Position numbers and translations under genes: made by a program. A stretch of 64,000 nt of DNA from JAZDCZ01 sp046757925 (GTDB lineage Bacteria > Gemmatimonadota > Gemmatimonadetes > Gemmatimonadales > GWC2-71-9): the NCBI GenBank assembly GCA_046757925.1, contig JBHHZE010000002.1, positions 62,001 to 126,000 on the forward strand, written 5' to 3'. Under the pieces are notes generated by a model that was given only the letters and a program-made list of their open reading frames with translations, made no database searches and was not told the DNA's origin. Positions 25,530-33,183 of the stretch are shown here, piece after piece (position 1 is the first letter of the stretch; each line of letters starts with the position of its first letter).

Positions 25530-27814
25530 TGTGGTAGTGCCGCGCTCATACGCAAGTTGCACGCATGAGCCGCTTCGATGAACAGTTGAGCCTCTTCGAT
25601 ACGTTGTCGTGCAATTTCGCCATCGACCGGCATTTGATTCCTTACCTCACTGTGAATTCGAAAGAAGTAATTGGCGAACTTGCCCTTGGCGAACGGATCG
25701 TGAAAAATCTTCGTATCGTGAAAATGCGTCTTGAACGAGGCAACCACGTCGTCCGGGCCCTCGCCGATTTCCGGAACCGCCGTGCGCGCCAGGGCGCGCG
25801 CGGCCAACGTCATTGCCCTGAAGGCGATGTCGGCGGCCCCCTCCGCATCAGCCTTGTCGAGGCGATTCTGAGCCTCGAACAGCTCGCGCTCGCTTGACTG
25901 GAGTCCGAAATCAACTGGGGAAACCACATGACCGGCGCACTCGCCGACTCCCATGTCGCCGATGGTAAACTCCCGAGGGTCTCCCCAATCTGAGTAGTAA
26001 CTCGCATCTGTACTGTATTCGGGTACGCCGCGTAGGTTGTCGAGCATGGTGCGTATGTTGGCTTTGCCGACGCGCTTCGTATAGGAAGCGAACGGCTCAC
26101 CGTCTCTCCGGTCGCCCAGGTATGCCTCCGTCAGGCGGTCCACCACGGCCGGAACGTTTTTCGATGGTACCGCACAGACGGCGAGGCCGTAAGCTCCGGC
26201 GTTGTCGGCCCACTGTCCCCCGAGTACTACCTGGAAGTGCGGAACGACGCGCCCATTTACCTTGCGACTCACCCCCCAGAATCCGATGTCGGCCACGTGG
26301 TGTTGACCGCAGCTGTTGAAGCAGCCGCTCACTTTAATGCGCAGGTTGCCCACCGCTTCGTCGAACTGCGCGGCTCGTGCCGCCAGCCGAGTGCGAAGCT
26401 CGCCCGCTAGGCCACGTGACGATGCGATCCCCAGCTTACAGGTGTCGGTCCCGGGGCACGCCGTCACGTCCACTATGGTACCCGCGTCGGCCGAGGCAAG
26501 TCCCGAAGCTCGAAGCCCTTCGTAGAAAGCCGGTAGGTCGGTTTCCCGCAACCAACGAACCGCAACATTCTGCTCAACCGTTGTGCGAACCGGGTCGGTA
26601 CTGAATTGCCGCGCCAACGTTGCGAGCCCCCGGAGTTGCACTGCCGTGACGTCGCCCAGCGGGAGAGAGACCATTGCGACCACGTAACCCTCTTGCCGCT
26701 GGGGAATCACGTTGGTGGCGCGCCATGCGTCGAAACCATCTCCTCCAGTGCCGAGGGTCGGCAAGACACCGGCATCCGGCGGCCCGTCGTCCGCAACATT
26801 TAGATCGCCTAGAAAGTCGCTCCAGCGTGGATCGTCTGGGAGCGTGCAGCGTTCTGCCACGACGAGCTGGCGGAACGCATCGATCCCAAGTTTGGCGACG
26901 AGGAATTTCAGTCGGGCCCGCGCCCGGTTCTTCTTCTCTCCCAGTCGTGCGAAGACCCGGCACACAGCCTGGCATGTGGGAAGCAGTTCGTCCTCCGGTA
27001 CGAATGGGTCCAGCAGTTTTGCCTGATGCGGAACGGCGCCGAGTCCGCCGCCGACGTAGATGGCAAAGCCGCGTTGTCCCTTGCCGTCAACGAACCGCAC
27101 CGTCGCGATGGCGCCGATGTCGTGCATGCTTGCCAAGCCGCATGCCTCGTCCTTGCAGCCCGAGAACGCGATCTTGAACTTGCGCCCGAACTCCTGGGCA
27201 TCGGGATGACCCAGGAGGAACGCGGCGGTAGCCTTGGCGTAGGGTGTCACGTCAAAACTTTCCGTCCGGCACACTCCAGCGAGCGGGCAGGCGGTGACGT
27301 TCCGCACCACGTTGCCGCATGCCTCGCGGGTGGTGATGCCAACGGCGGCCAGCCTACGCATCAAGTCGGGCGTATCGTCGATGTGCACGAAATGAAGCTG
27401 AAAATCCTGCCGCGTCGTCACGTGCAGAATGCCGTCTGAGTACTCCTCGGCGACGTCAGCGAGAACGTCCATCTGTTCGGTGCTGAGGCCCCCGAACGGA
27501 ATCTTGATGCGCTGCATGCCCGGTGCGTCCCAAACTGTGTTGGGTCCCTTCATGAGATCGCCGCTTGGGTAGCTCAGATCGCGGGTTCCGACACCGTCGT
27601 AGCGCTTGCCGTTGTCGTACCGTTGACCGTAGACGCCCCTGCGGAGGCGCATCTCGGCAAAGACTGCGTCATCGATCTCACCACGACGCTTGCGCTCGAT
27701 CTGTTCTTCAAACGTCTGGATCTCACGCGCTAGGTGTTCCGGTATGGCGCCCCCGAGCTCGCTACGCCATGTGCGCAGCGTGGAGGCTTCCCTGGTGTCG
27801 GTCTTGGTAGCCAT
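25526..27814 (-). CDS. Ferredoxin-type sulfite (or nitrite) reductase with C-terminal extension
   Basis: It carries out six-electron reduction on a siroheme/[4Fe-4S] centre. Two nitrite/sulfite reductase repeats are present, and the cluster-siroheme motif is complete: C453-x5-C459 (ACPGTDTC) and C498-x3-C502 (GCFNSC). At 762 residues it is longer than usual; about 150 residues after the core form a helical extension. The context (cysH, siroheme genes) points to sulfite. ATG 27814 has CGGAG eight bases upstream, four bases after the cobA stop. Confidence 0.9.
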   Translation of the reverse strand: MATKTDTREASTLRTWRSELGGAIPEHLAREIQTFEEQIERKRRGEIDDAVFAEMRLRRGVYGQRYDNGKRYDGVGTRDLSYPSGDLMKGPNTVWDAPGMQRIKIPFGGLSTEQMDVLADVAEEYSDGILHVTTRQDFQLHFVHIDDTPDLMRRLAAVGITTREACGNVVRNVTACPLAGVCRTESFDVTPYAKATAAFLLGHPDAQEFGRKFKIAFSGCKDEACGLASMHDIGAIATVRFVDGKGQRGFAIYVGGGLGAVPHQAKLLDPFVPEDELLPTCQAVCRVFARLGEKKNRARARLKFLVAKLGIDAFRQLVVAERCTLPDDPRWSDFLGDLNVADDGPPDAGVLPTLGTGGDGFDAWRATNVIPQRQEGYVVAMVSLPLGDVTAVQLRGLATLARQFSTDPVRTTVEQNVAVRWLRETDLPAFYEGLRASGLASADAGTIVDVTACPGTDTCKLGIASSRGLAGELRTRLAARAAQFDEAVGNLRIKVSGCFNSCGQHHVADIGFWGVSRKVNGRVVPHFQVVLGGQWADNAGAYGLAVCAVPSKNVPAVVDRLTEAYLGDRRDGEPFASYTKRVGKANIRTMLDNLRGVPEYSTDASYYSDWGDPREFTIGDMGVGECAGHVVSPVDFGLQSSERELFEAQNRLDKADAEGAADIAFRAMTLAARALARTAVPEIGEGPDDVVASFKTHFHDTKIFHDPFAKGKFANYFFRIHSEVRNQMPVDGEIARQRIEEAQLFIEAAHACNLRMSAALPQ

Positions 27815-27818
27815 CAGA

Positions 27819-28598
27819 TCACTCCGTATTGGGACAATGTGTTGTCATATCTTGGTGATGAAGAACTAGAAGCCCATGCAGCGCGACGACACGCCCTACG
27901 ATGAGGGTTGCCGGAGTCTCCAGTCGCATTTGCCGCACGCGGTCGCTGATCGTGCCAAGCGTTCCAACCACTGTCCGCTGGCGTTCCAACGTGCCGCTTG
28001 CGATCACGGCGGCGGGGGTGTATCTGTTGGCACCGCACGCGACGAGGCGCGCCGTGACGAGCGGTAGGCGCTTGAGACCCATCAACACGACGAGCGTCGG
28101 AATCCGTGCGAGTGCGTGCCAATCGAGATGGGTTCCGCCATCACTCTCATGGCCGGTTACCACGGCGAACGCGGAGCTGTGGTTCCTGTCGGTCACAGGG
28201 ATCCCTGCGGCGGCGGGGACAGCAACCGCGGATGTGACGCCCTGCACTATCTCAAACGGCACATCCGCCTGCCGTAGCGCCACCATCTCCTCGCCACCGC
28301 GCCCGAAGACGAATGGATCTCCCCCCTTCAAGCGCGTGACGTGTAGCCCTAATCGTGCTCGCTGGATCAGCAGTGAGTTGATGTCTTTCTGGCACATCGC
28401 GTGGTGAGCGGGGCTCTTGCCCACGAAGATGCGTTCCGCCGATATCGGCGCTTCGTCCACCAGCGCGGGGTTGACTAACCGATCGAACACTACGACCTGA
28501 GCCGCTCGCACTGCTTCGAGTCCCTTGACCGTGATGAGTCCGGGATCGCCCGGACCGGCACCCACGAGGTAGACCATGCCGAGGCCAGGATCATACAT
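27819..28598 (-). CDS. cobA: Uroporphyrinogen-III C-methyltransferase
   Basis: It methylates uroporphyrinogen III twice with SAM to precorrin-2 for siroheme (and potentially cobalamin). Family blocks are clear: VYLVGAGPGDPGLIT, RLKGGDPFVFGRGGEE, TSAVAVPAAAGIPVT and VVLMGLKRL. 259 residues, a free-standing SUMT without the CysG N-terminal part, which is supplied by the gene just upstream. ATG 28598 overlaps the end of that gene by eight bases. Confidence 0.93.
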   Translation of the reverse strand: MYDPGLGMVYLVGAGPGDPGLITVKGLEAVRAAQVVVFDRLVNPALVDEAPISAERIFVGKSPAHHAMCQKDINSLLIQRARLGLHVTRLKGGDPFVFGRGGEEMVALRQADVPFEIVQGVTSAVAVPAAAGIPVTDRNHSSAFAVVTGHESDGGTHLDWHALARIPTLVVLMGLKRLPLVTARLVACGANRYTPAAVIASGTLERQRTVVGTLGTISDRVRQMRLETPATLIVGRVVALHGLLVLHHQDMTTHCPNTE

Positions 28599-29304
28599 CG
28601 GTTGCTTCCCGAGCCGAGTTTATCGCTGAGGGCGTTACCGCCTCGCCAGCTATCCGTTCGTGCTTGGCTGACGCGGCACTGAGAATGCCGAGGAGATGCC
28701 CTCGGGCCGCTGCAACATCGCCCTCACGCAGGTGCTCAATCGCCTCAGAGTCGACCATGCGATACCACAGATCCTTCCGAACTTCGAAGTTGGGCAGTCG
28801 TCGCCGCACTTCGGCACGTAGCTCGCCGAGCAAGTCCAACAACGCTGCGTGTTCACTCCCGATCGCCTGAGCGATCCAGTCCCGGAGTCTCACTGCTAGA
28901 GCCGGGCCCTTGCCGGCGGTAGAGACCGCCACAGTGATATCACCTTCACGATGGATTGCGGGAGCGATGAAATGGCAGTGTGCCGCGTCATCCATTGCAT
29001 TGAGAAGTACTTTTTCTTCTTCTGCCTCTTCCCAAACTTCCGAGTTGACCGAGCTAACGTCGGAGGAAGTGATGGCGAGGAACGCTCCCTTGAGGTCGCC
29101 CTTCCGGTACCCCCGCCGGATCCATTCAATCGAGTTGTGCCGCGCCAGCTCCCGCAGTACTTCTGTCACGCTCGCGCTCACCACGACCGCGTGGGCGCCC
29201 GTTTCACGCAGGTAAATCACCCTGTGCGCGGCCTGGGCGTTGCCGCCGATAACGATGCAACGTCGTCGCCGTAGATCGAGGAACGCCGGATAAAACGCGG
29301 TCAA
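28591..29304 (-). CDS. Siroheme synthase N-terminal type (precorrin-2 dehydrogenase/ferrochelatase)
   Basis: A Met8/CysG-N homologue: a Rossmann start (LRRRRCIVIGGNAQAAHR), an NAD loop with FLAITSSD, and the dimer/chelatase block CHFIAPAIHREGDITVAVST plus GKGPALA. It oxidises precorrin-2 and inserts iron to make siroheme for the sulfite reductase. The start is TTG at 29304, overlapping the cysH TGA as TTGA, giving 237 residues; the longer frame upstream runs through cysH out of phase. The C-terminal helical part (about 150-237) is longer than in the minimal enzyme. Confidence 0.88.
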   Translation of the reverse strand: MTAFYPAFLDLRRRRCIVIGGNAQAAHRVIYLRETGAHAVVVSASVTEVLRELARHNSIEWIRRGYRKGDLKGAFLAITSSDVSSVNSEVWEEAEEEKVLLNAMDDAAHCHFIAPAIHREGDITVAVSTAGKGPALAVRLRDWIAQAIGSEHAALLDLLGELRAEVRRRLPNFEVRKDLWYRMVDSEAIEHLREGDVAAARGHLLGILSAASAKHERIAGEAVTPSAINSAREATDV

Positions 29305-30080
29305 GGGATCCCCGTCTGCCTGAAAATCTCGTTGCCGTGCAGTTCCGAGAGATGGATGCCACACTCTTTGGGGGTGTGGCGCTCCCACCACCACCTGCCG
29401 GAGCGGCGATCTTCGTCGGCTGCAACCGCTCTGGTGCACGGCGCGCATCCGATGCTGGGGTAACCGCGGTCGTGCAATTCGTTGTATGGCACGTCATTAT
29501 GCCGGATGTATTCCCAGACGTCATCCCAGGTCCAGTCGGCCAGCGGCATTACCTTGATGATGTCACCGTGACGCGGGTCGCGTTCGATTTTTCGTATGCC
29601 CATTCGGGACGGTGCCTGATCTCGTCGCAGTCCCGTGATCCAGGCGTCCAATCCGCGCAGGGCACGCGCGATCGGCTCCACTTTCCGCACGTGGCAACAC
29701 TCTTTGCGGTCGGCCACGCTTTCGTAGAACGAGTTTGGTCCGCGAAGAGTGACTAGCTCCTGTATCGCTGTCGCCTCTGGCGAATACACTTCGACGGTCA
29801 AGCCGTAGCGTTGCCGCACGGCTTGAATGAGATCGTGCGTTTCCTGCGGCAGACGGCCGGTGTCGACCGTGAACACGCGCGGCTGCTGTCGGGCCCGAGC
29901 TAGTATATCGATGAGCACCATGCCCTCAGCTCCGAAGCTGCATGCGTAACCGATCCGCCCTCGGAATCTCTCGAGCGCCCACTGGAGAATTGTCTCGGCT
30001 GGTGCGTGTTGTAACTGTTCGCTGAACTCGTCTCTGCTATTATGTGCAAGTGCTGGCAATGGCAAGCCGTATACCTCCAT
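29301..30080 (-). CDS. cysH: Adenylyl-sulfate (APS/PAPS) reductase
   Basis: It reduces activated sulfate to sulfite. A PP-loop-like start (YACSFGAEGMVLID), TVDTGRLPQET, and the cysteine pairs C128-C129 and C212-x2-C215 that bind a [4Fe-4S] cluster mark the APS-using, assimilatory type. The catalytic Cys is C240 in ECGIHL. It is first in the operon cysH-sirohaem synthase-cobA-sulfite reductase-unknown. The ATG is only a few bases after an intrinsic terminator, so transcription is probably controlled by the leader. Confidence 0.94.
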   Translation of the reverse strand: MEVYGLPLPALAHNSRDEFSEQLQHAPAETILQWALERFRGRIGYACSFGAEGMVLIDILARARQQPRVFTVDTGRLPQETHDLIQAVRQRYGLTVEVYSPEATAIQELVTLRGPNSFYESVADRKECCHVRKVEPIARALRGLDAWITGLRRDQAPSRMGIRKIERDPRHGDIIKVMPLADWTWDDVWEYIRHNDVPYNELHDRGYPSIGCAPCTRAVAADEDRRSGRWWWERHTPKECGIHLSELHGNEIFRQTGIP

Positions 30081-30086
30081 AACAAA

Positions 30087-30113
30087 AAAACCGCGACCCT
30101 TTCCGGGTCGCGG
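30087..30113 (-). terminator. Intrinsic terminator in the cysH leader
   Basis: Read on the minus strand, CCGCGACCC pairs with GGGTCGCGG (9 bp, loop GGAAA or similar) and is followed by seven Us. It lies directly upstream of the cysH ATG with only GTT between the T-run and the start codon. Placed between the promoter and the gene, it must be bypassed for expression, so it acts as an attenuator. Confidence 0.85.
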
Positions 30114-30252
30114 TCGATCAACATTCGCTGAGGCTTAACGCTTATTCGTAACGCGTTCTAGTCATTCCTCCATGCACTGATCGCCCGCGCCCGGTTGGGG
30201 CGCATGGGACACAGGCAACAGCACATCAGTGCCAAGGAATTGGAATGCATGA
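30114..30252 (-). ncRNA. Structured 5' leader RNA of the cysH operon (candidate riboswitch)
   Basis: On the minus strand two long-range helices close the leader: CATTCC (30247-30242) with GGAATG (30168-30163), and GCACTGAT (30232-30225) with ATCAGTGC (30181-30174). Inside lies a hairpin GCGCCC/GGGCGC (30203-30198 with 30192-30187). After it comes AACGC/GCGTT, which could compete with the terminator. I could not match it to a SAM, SAH or cobalamin class by eye. A ligand-sensing or protein-binding attenuator is inferred. Confidence 0.6.
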
Positions 30253-30258
30253 TGAGGT

Positions 30259-30287
30259 AGGCTAACAGTTCCGCATCGTTTGGTCAA
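30259..30287 (-). promoter_or_regulatory. Promoter of the cysH operon
   Basis: On the minus strand TTGACC (30287-30282) and TAGCCT (30264-30259) are separated by 17 bases. The -35 box differs from consensus at one position; the -10 is moderate. Transcription would start near 30252, right at the beginning of the structured leader, which supports the call. Confidence 0.6.
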
Positions 30288-30312
30288 GCAGCAATGCGAA
30301 TCAGTCACGGTC

Positions 30313-30341
30313 TTGACAAACCTGGATTGGCGTGGTAACTA
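30313..30341 (+). promoter_or_regulatory. Promoter of the thrC-lysC-asd operon
   Basis: A perfect -35 TTGACA (30313-30318) is followed, after 17 bases, by TAACTA (30336-30341), a weak -10. Transcription would start near 30348 and run through a leader of about 350 bases before thrC. It lies back to back with the cysH promoter, with 25 bases between the -35 boxes. Confidence 0.5.
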
Positions 30342-30412
30342 CGTTGTCACAATTGTAGGACCGTGGTGATTTGCCGCATATTGCTGCCACGCAAAACAAC
30401 AGGCTAAAAAGC

Positions 30413-30449
30413 GAAGGCCCGCGGCAAGGTTTGCTGGGGCTTCTTTATT
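30413..30449 (+). terminator. Hairpin with U-rich tail in the thrC leader
   Basis: GAAG (30413-30416), CCC and GCAA pair with TTGC (30431-30434), GGG and CTTC (30440-30443), with small internal loops and a GGT apex; TTTATT follows. It could end a short RNA of about 100 bases or be an upstream attenuator. The interrupted stem and the imperfect T-run make it weaker than the one at 30622. Confidence 0.45.
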
Positions 30450-30514
30450 GCAAATCGCTTTCATTGGTTAGGGTAGACGTTATGCGGCACACCGACATGC
30501 AGGGGCACACCGAC

Positions 30515-30592
30515 ATGGAAGGGATCATCCAGTGTACGTGCATGTGTATTACCACGGCCCAGCTGCCGGGGAGGTGTAAGCACACCGTGTAA
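30515..30592 (+). CDS. Putative Thr/Ile/Cys-rich leader peptide
   Basis: A 25-codon frame starts at ATG 30515 with AGGGG nine bases upstream and ends at TAA 30590-30592. Residues 4-14 hold three Ile, three Thr, three Cys and one Met (IIQCTCMCITT). This is the pattern of attenuator leader peptides such as ThrL, where scarcity of the amino acid stalls the ribosome. Codons in this block (TACGTG at 30535-30540) pair with CACGTA (30597-30602). The downstream genes make threonine (thrC, lysC, asd) and a CysO-like protein, so Thr, its product Ile, and Cys are plausible signals. Confidence 0.5.
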   Translation: MEGIIQCTCMCITTAQLPGRCKHTV

Positions 30593-30621
30593 CGCACACG
30601 TAGTGCTTTGACACTCGACCC

Positions 30622-30647
30622 GGTCGCTCAGCAGAGCGGCCTTTTTT
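30622..30647 (+). terminator. Attenuator terminator before thrC
   Basis: GGTCGCTC (30622-30629) pairs with GAGCGGCC (30634-30641) with one G-U, loop AGCA, followed by six Ts. The left arm can instead pair through CCCGG (30619-30623) with CCGGG (30566-30570) near the end of the leader peptide, forming an antiterminator. It lies 55 bases before the thrC start. Confidence 0.7.
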
Positions 30648-30701
30648 ATTGTCAGTCATTGGCTGTTGAGCGGAATGAAGCAACAACTTTAGAGACTTGA
30701 G

Positions 30702-31991
30702 ATGATGACAAAGACCAAAACCCAACATGCGTTGCCACTCCGATGCCGCAACTGCGGTGCTTCGTATGATCCAGCTCCGAAGGCCATCTGTGACGAGTGC
30801 TTGGGCCCGCTCGAGCCCGTGTACGACCCGACACGGGCGCTTCCGGACCGAAAGACCATTACCGCACGCCCACCTTCGTTGTGGCGGTACCGGGAGTGGC
30901 TGCCGTTCGAGGGTGACGTCACTCGCGCTCTGGACACCGGCTTCACTCCATTGATCGAAGCGCCGAGACTGGCGTGCCGACTTGGTGTGGAGCGTGTCTG
31001 GATCAAGAACGATGCCGTCTCCCATCCCACACTCTCGTTCAAAGACCGGGTCGTCGCCGTCGCGATCAACGCGGCGGATGCGTTCGGGCTGGAGACGTTC
31101 GGCTGTGCTTCGACGGGCAACCTGGCCAATGCCCTCGCCGCTCAGGCCCGGCGCGTGGGCTTGGATGCGTGGGTTTTCATTCCGCACGATCTCGAACTCG
31201 GCAAGGTCGTCGGGACCGCCGTGTACGGTGTCAACCTCGTTCGCGTGCGGGGAACGTATGATGATGTGAACCGGCTCTGCGCGCAGGTGGCAGATCGGTT
31301 CGGATGGGGGATCGCAAACGTCAACTTGCGGAGCTACTACGGCGAGGGGTCGAAAACCGTCGCGTTTGAAATTGCCGAACAACTTGGCTGGCGCCTGCCA
31401 AGCGCGGTGGTGACTCCAATGGCCGGAGGGTCGCTGCTCACCAAGCTGCACAAAGGCTTCCGCGAGTTTCGCGAAGCGGGACTAGTAGCTGGACCGGTGC
31501 CGCGTTTGTATGGGGCCCAAGGGGAAGGGTGCGCGCCGATCGTCCGGCTGGTCGAGCGCGGAGACAGCACTGTGGTGCCTGAAGTGCCGCGGACTATCGC
31601 TAAGTCACTCGCCATAGGCAGTCCTCCGGACGGTGTGTATGCGGCGCTGACGATTCGAGAGACAGGAGGTTGGGCGGCTCACGCAAGCGATGCGGAAATT
31701 GTGGACGGAATTCGTTTGCTCGCGGAAGGTGTGGGTGTGTTTGCCGAAACCGCCGGTGGGGTAACGGTTGCAGCCGCTCTGTCCCTGGCACAGCAGGGGC
31801 ACCTGCGCCCCAACGACGAGGTCGTGCTGTGCATCACTGGCAATGGATTGAAGACGGTAGAGGCAGTGAGTCCCCGACTATTGGAAACACCCATTATCAG
31901 CGCAAAGCTGCACGAGGTGTCGGCATTGGTAGAAGCTCATGCGGCAGTGTCAACCGGTGGGGCAGAGTTTACTCAGAACCTGGAGAACTGA
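30702..31991 (+). CDS. thrC: Threonine synthase
   Basis: It converts O-phosphohomoserine to threonine. The PLP lysine is K114 in the LSFKDR motif, the phosphate-binding loop is ASTGNLANAL, and the GNGLKT block lies near the C-terminus. An N-terminal zinc-ribbon-like CRNC...CDEC (residues 15-33) is present, as in many archaeal and bacterial threonine synthases. ATG ATG start at 30702. A cysteine-synthase-like activity with the CysO-like carrier that follows cannot be excluded, as both belong to the same PLP fold. Confidence 0.88.
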   Translation: MMTKTKTQHALPLRCRNCGASYDPAPKAICDECLGPLEPVYDPTRALPDRKTITARPPSLWRYREWLPFEGDVTRALDTGFTPLIEAPRLACRLGVERVWIKNDAVSHPTLSFKDRVVAVAINAADAFGLETFGCASTGNLANALAAQARRVGLDAWVFIPHDLELGKVVGTAVYGVNLVRVRGTYDDVNRLCAQVADRFGWGIANVNLRSYYGEGSKTVAFEIAEQLGWRLPSAVVTPMAGGSLLTKLHKGFREFREAGLVAGPVPRLYGAQGEGCAPIVRLVERGDSTVVPEVPRTIAKSLAIGSPPDGVYAALTIRETGGWAAHASDAEIVDGIRLLAEGVGVFAETAGGVTVAAALSLAQQGHLRPNDEVVLCITGNGLKTVEAVSPRLLETPIISAKLHEVSALVEAHAAVSTGGAEFTQNLEN

Positions 31992-31992
31992 C

Positions 31993-32268
31993 ATGTCGGT
32001 TACAATCAATCTTCCCACCGTACTGGCAAATCTGGCGGACGGGGAACAAACCATCGAGGCAAATGGCACGACGCTAGGAGAAGCGATCGACGATGTAGCG
32101 CAGCGGTTTCCCAAGTTGGCTCCCCGGTTACGAGATGAAGAGGGGAATCCGTACTTCTTTGTGACATTTTACCTCAACGACCAGGACATCCGACTCATGG
32201 GTGGGTTTGATGTAAGAGTCGGTGACGGCGATGACGTGACCATCGTGCCGGCGATCGCAGGAGGGTAA
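31993..32268 (+). CDS. CysO-like sulfur-carrier protein (ThiS/MoaD family)
   Basis: A 91-residue ubiquitin-like protein ending in the Gly-Gly that is thiocarboxylated. Its start (VTINLPTVL), the FVTFYLNDQDIRLMGG block and the end VTIVPAIAGG closely resemble mycobacterial CysO. It begins one base after the thrC stop. CysO feeds sulfide to a PLP enzyme (CysM); related HcyS does so for homocysteine. Here the neighbours are threonine-pathway genes, so it may serve Cys or homocysteine synthesis. No activating E1-like or Mec protease gene is in the window. Confidence 0.85.
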   Translation: MSVTINLPTVLANLADGEQTIEANGTTLGEAIDDVAQRFPKLAPRLRDEEGNPYFFVTFYLNDQDIRLMGGFDVRVGDGDDVTIVPAIAGG

Positions 32269-32370
32269 AGTGACAACGACGGTGAGTCGGGTTGGGGTTT
32301 GGCAACGACACGCATCGAGCACTACTCAACACTCACGTGCGGCGTCTCCACTGCTCCGCGATACTGACAA

Positions 32371-33183
32371 ATGATCGAGCAACCGGTTTCGGTTCTCAAG
32401 TTCGGCAGTTCGGTTCTCAGGAGCGAGGAAGATCTGCCCATAGCGGTGCGCGAGATCCGCCACGAGTTGAGCGGCGGACATCGTGTGGTTGCGGTGGTGT
32501 CCGCGTTCGCTGGTGCGACCGATCGACTCCTGGAGACGGCTGAACAGCACTTCGACCGTCCGCAGGCAACGTCTTTGGCCCGCCTGCTCGCGACCGGAGA
32601 GACTGTTGCGGCGGCGTCTCTCGGAATGTCACTCGATGACGCCGGTGTCCCCAATCGCGTCTTTGAACATCACGATGTGAAACTGAAGACGAGCGGCCCG
32701 GTGTTGGATGCCGAGCCGGAGAGTTTGGATGTCGAAGTTCTCGAGCGCGCGCTTCGCACTGTGCCGGTTGTTGTTGTGTCGGGATTTGCGGGACAGAACG
32801 ATGATGGCTTGCCGTCGGTTCTGGGTCGTGGAGGATCAGATACGACCGCACTCTTTCTCGCAAAGCGGCTTGGTGCTGGCAGGTGTCGGTTGATCAAGGA
32901 CGTGGACGGGTTGTACTCGGTGGACCCGCACAGGCGCAAGGTTGTGGCTCATCGGTATCGAGTCGCGTCCTGGGATGAGGCACTCCGCGTGGGCGGAGGG
33001 TTGATCCAACCCAAGGCTGTGCGATACGCGCGAAAACATGATCTGTCTTTCATAGTTTGTGCCGCGGCGAGCGGTGTGGGAACGATAATCGGCGCAGCTG
33101 AGTCAAAGTACGCGACTGACGGAGTGGCACCGGCGCCCGTTCACGGCTCGCGTTCGGCTGCATCCGTGACCGTGCGGGCGTGA
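32371..33183 (+). CDS. Aspartokinase catalytic domain protein, no ACT domain
   Basis: Amino-acid-kinase fold, 270 residues: VLKFGSSVLRSEEDL at the N-terminus (KFGGTS in typical aspartokinases), LLATGE, and GRGGSDTTALFLAKRL plus KDVDGLYSVDPH. The protein stops where the regulatory ACT domains normally begin, so it cannot be inhibited through them. It sits between the CysO-like gene and asd (GTGA overlap), supporting aspartate phosphorylation as its role. The 102 bases before it hold no clear promoter. Confidence 0.82.
   Translation: MIEQPVSVLKFGSSVLRSEEDLPIAVREIRHELSGGHRVVAVVSAFAGATDRLLETAEQHFDRPQATSLARLLATGETVAAASLGMSLDDAGVPNRVFEHHDVKLKTSGPVLDAEPESLDVEVLERALRTVPVVVVSGFAGQNDDGLPSVLGRGGSDTTALFLAKRLGAGRCRLIKDVDGLYSVDPHRRKVVAHRYRVASWDEALRVGGGLIQPKAVRYARKHDLSFIVCAAASGVGTIIGAAESKYATDGVAPAPVHGSRSAASVTVRA

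Noticed and set aside
30113..30700. tRNA, 6S RNA, tmRNA or T-box in the 600-base gap
   Set aside because: No cloverleaf, no T-box consensus and no long 6S-like stem; the leaders described explain the structure better.
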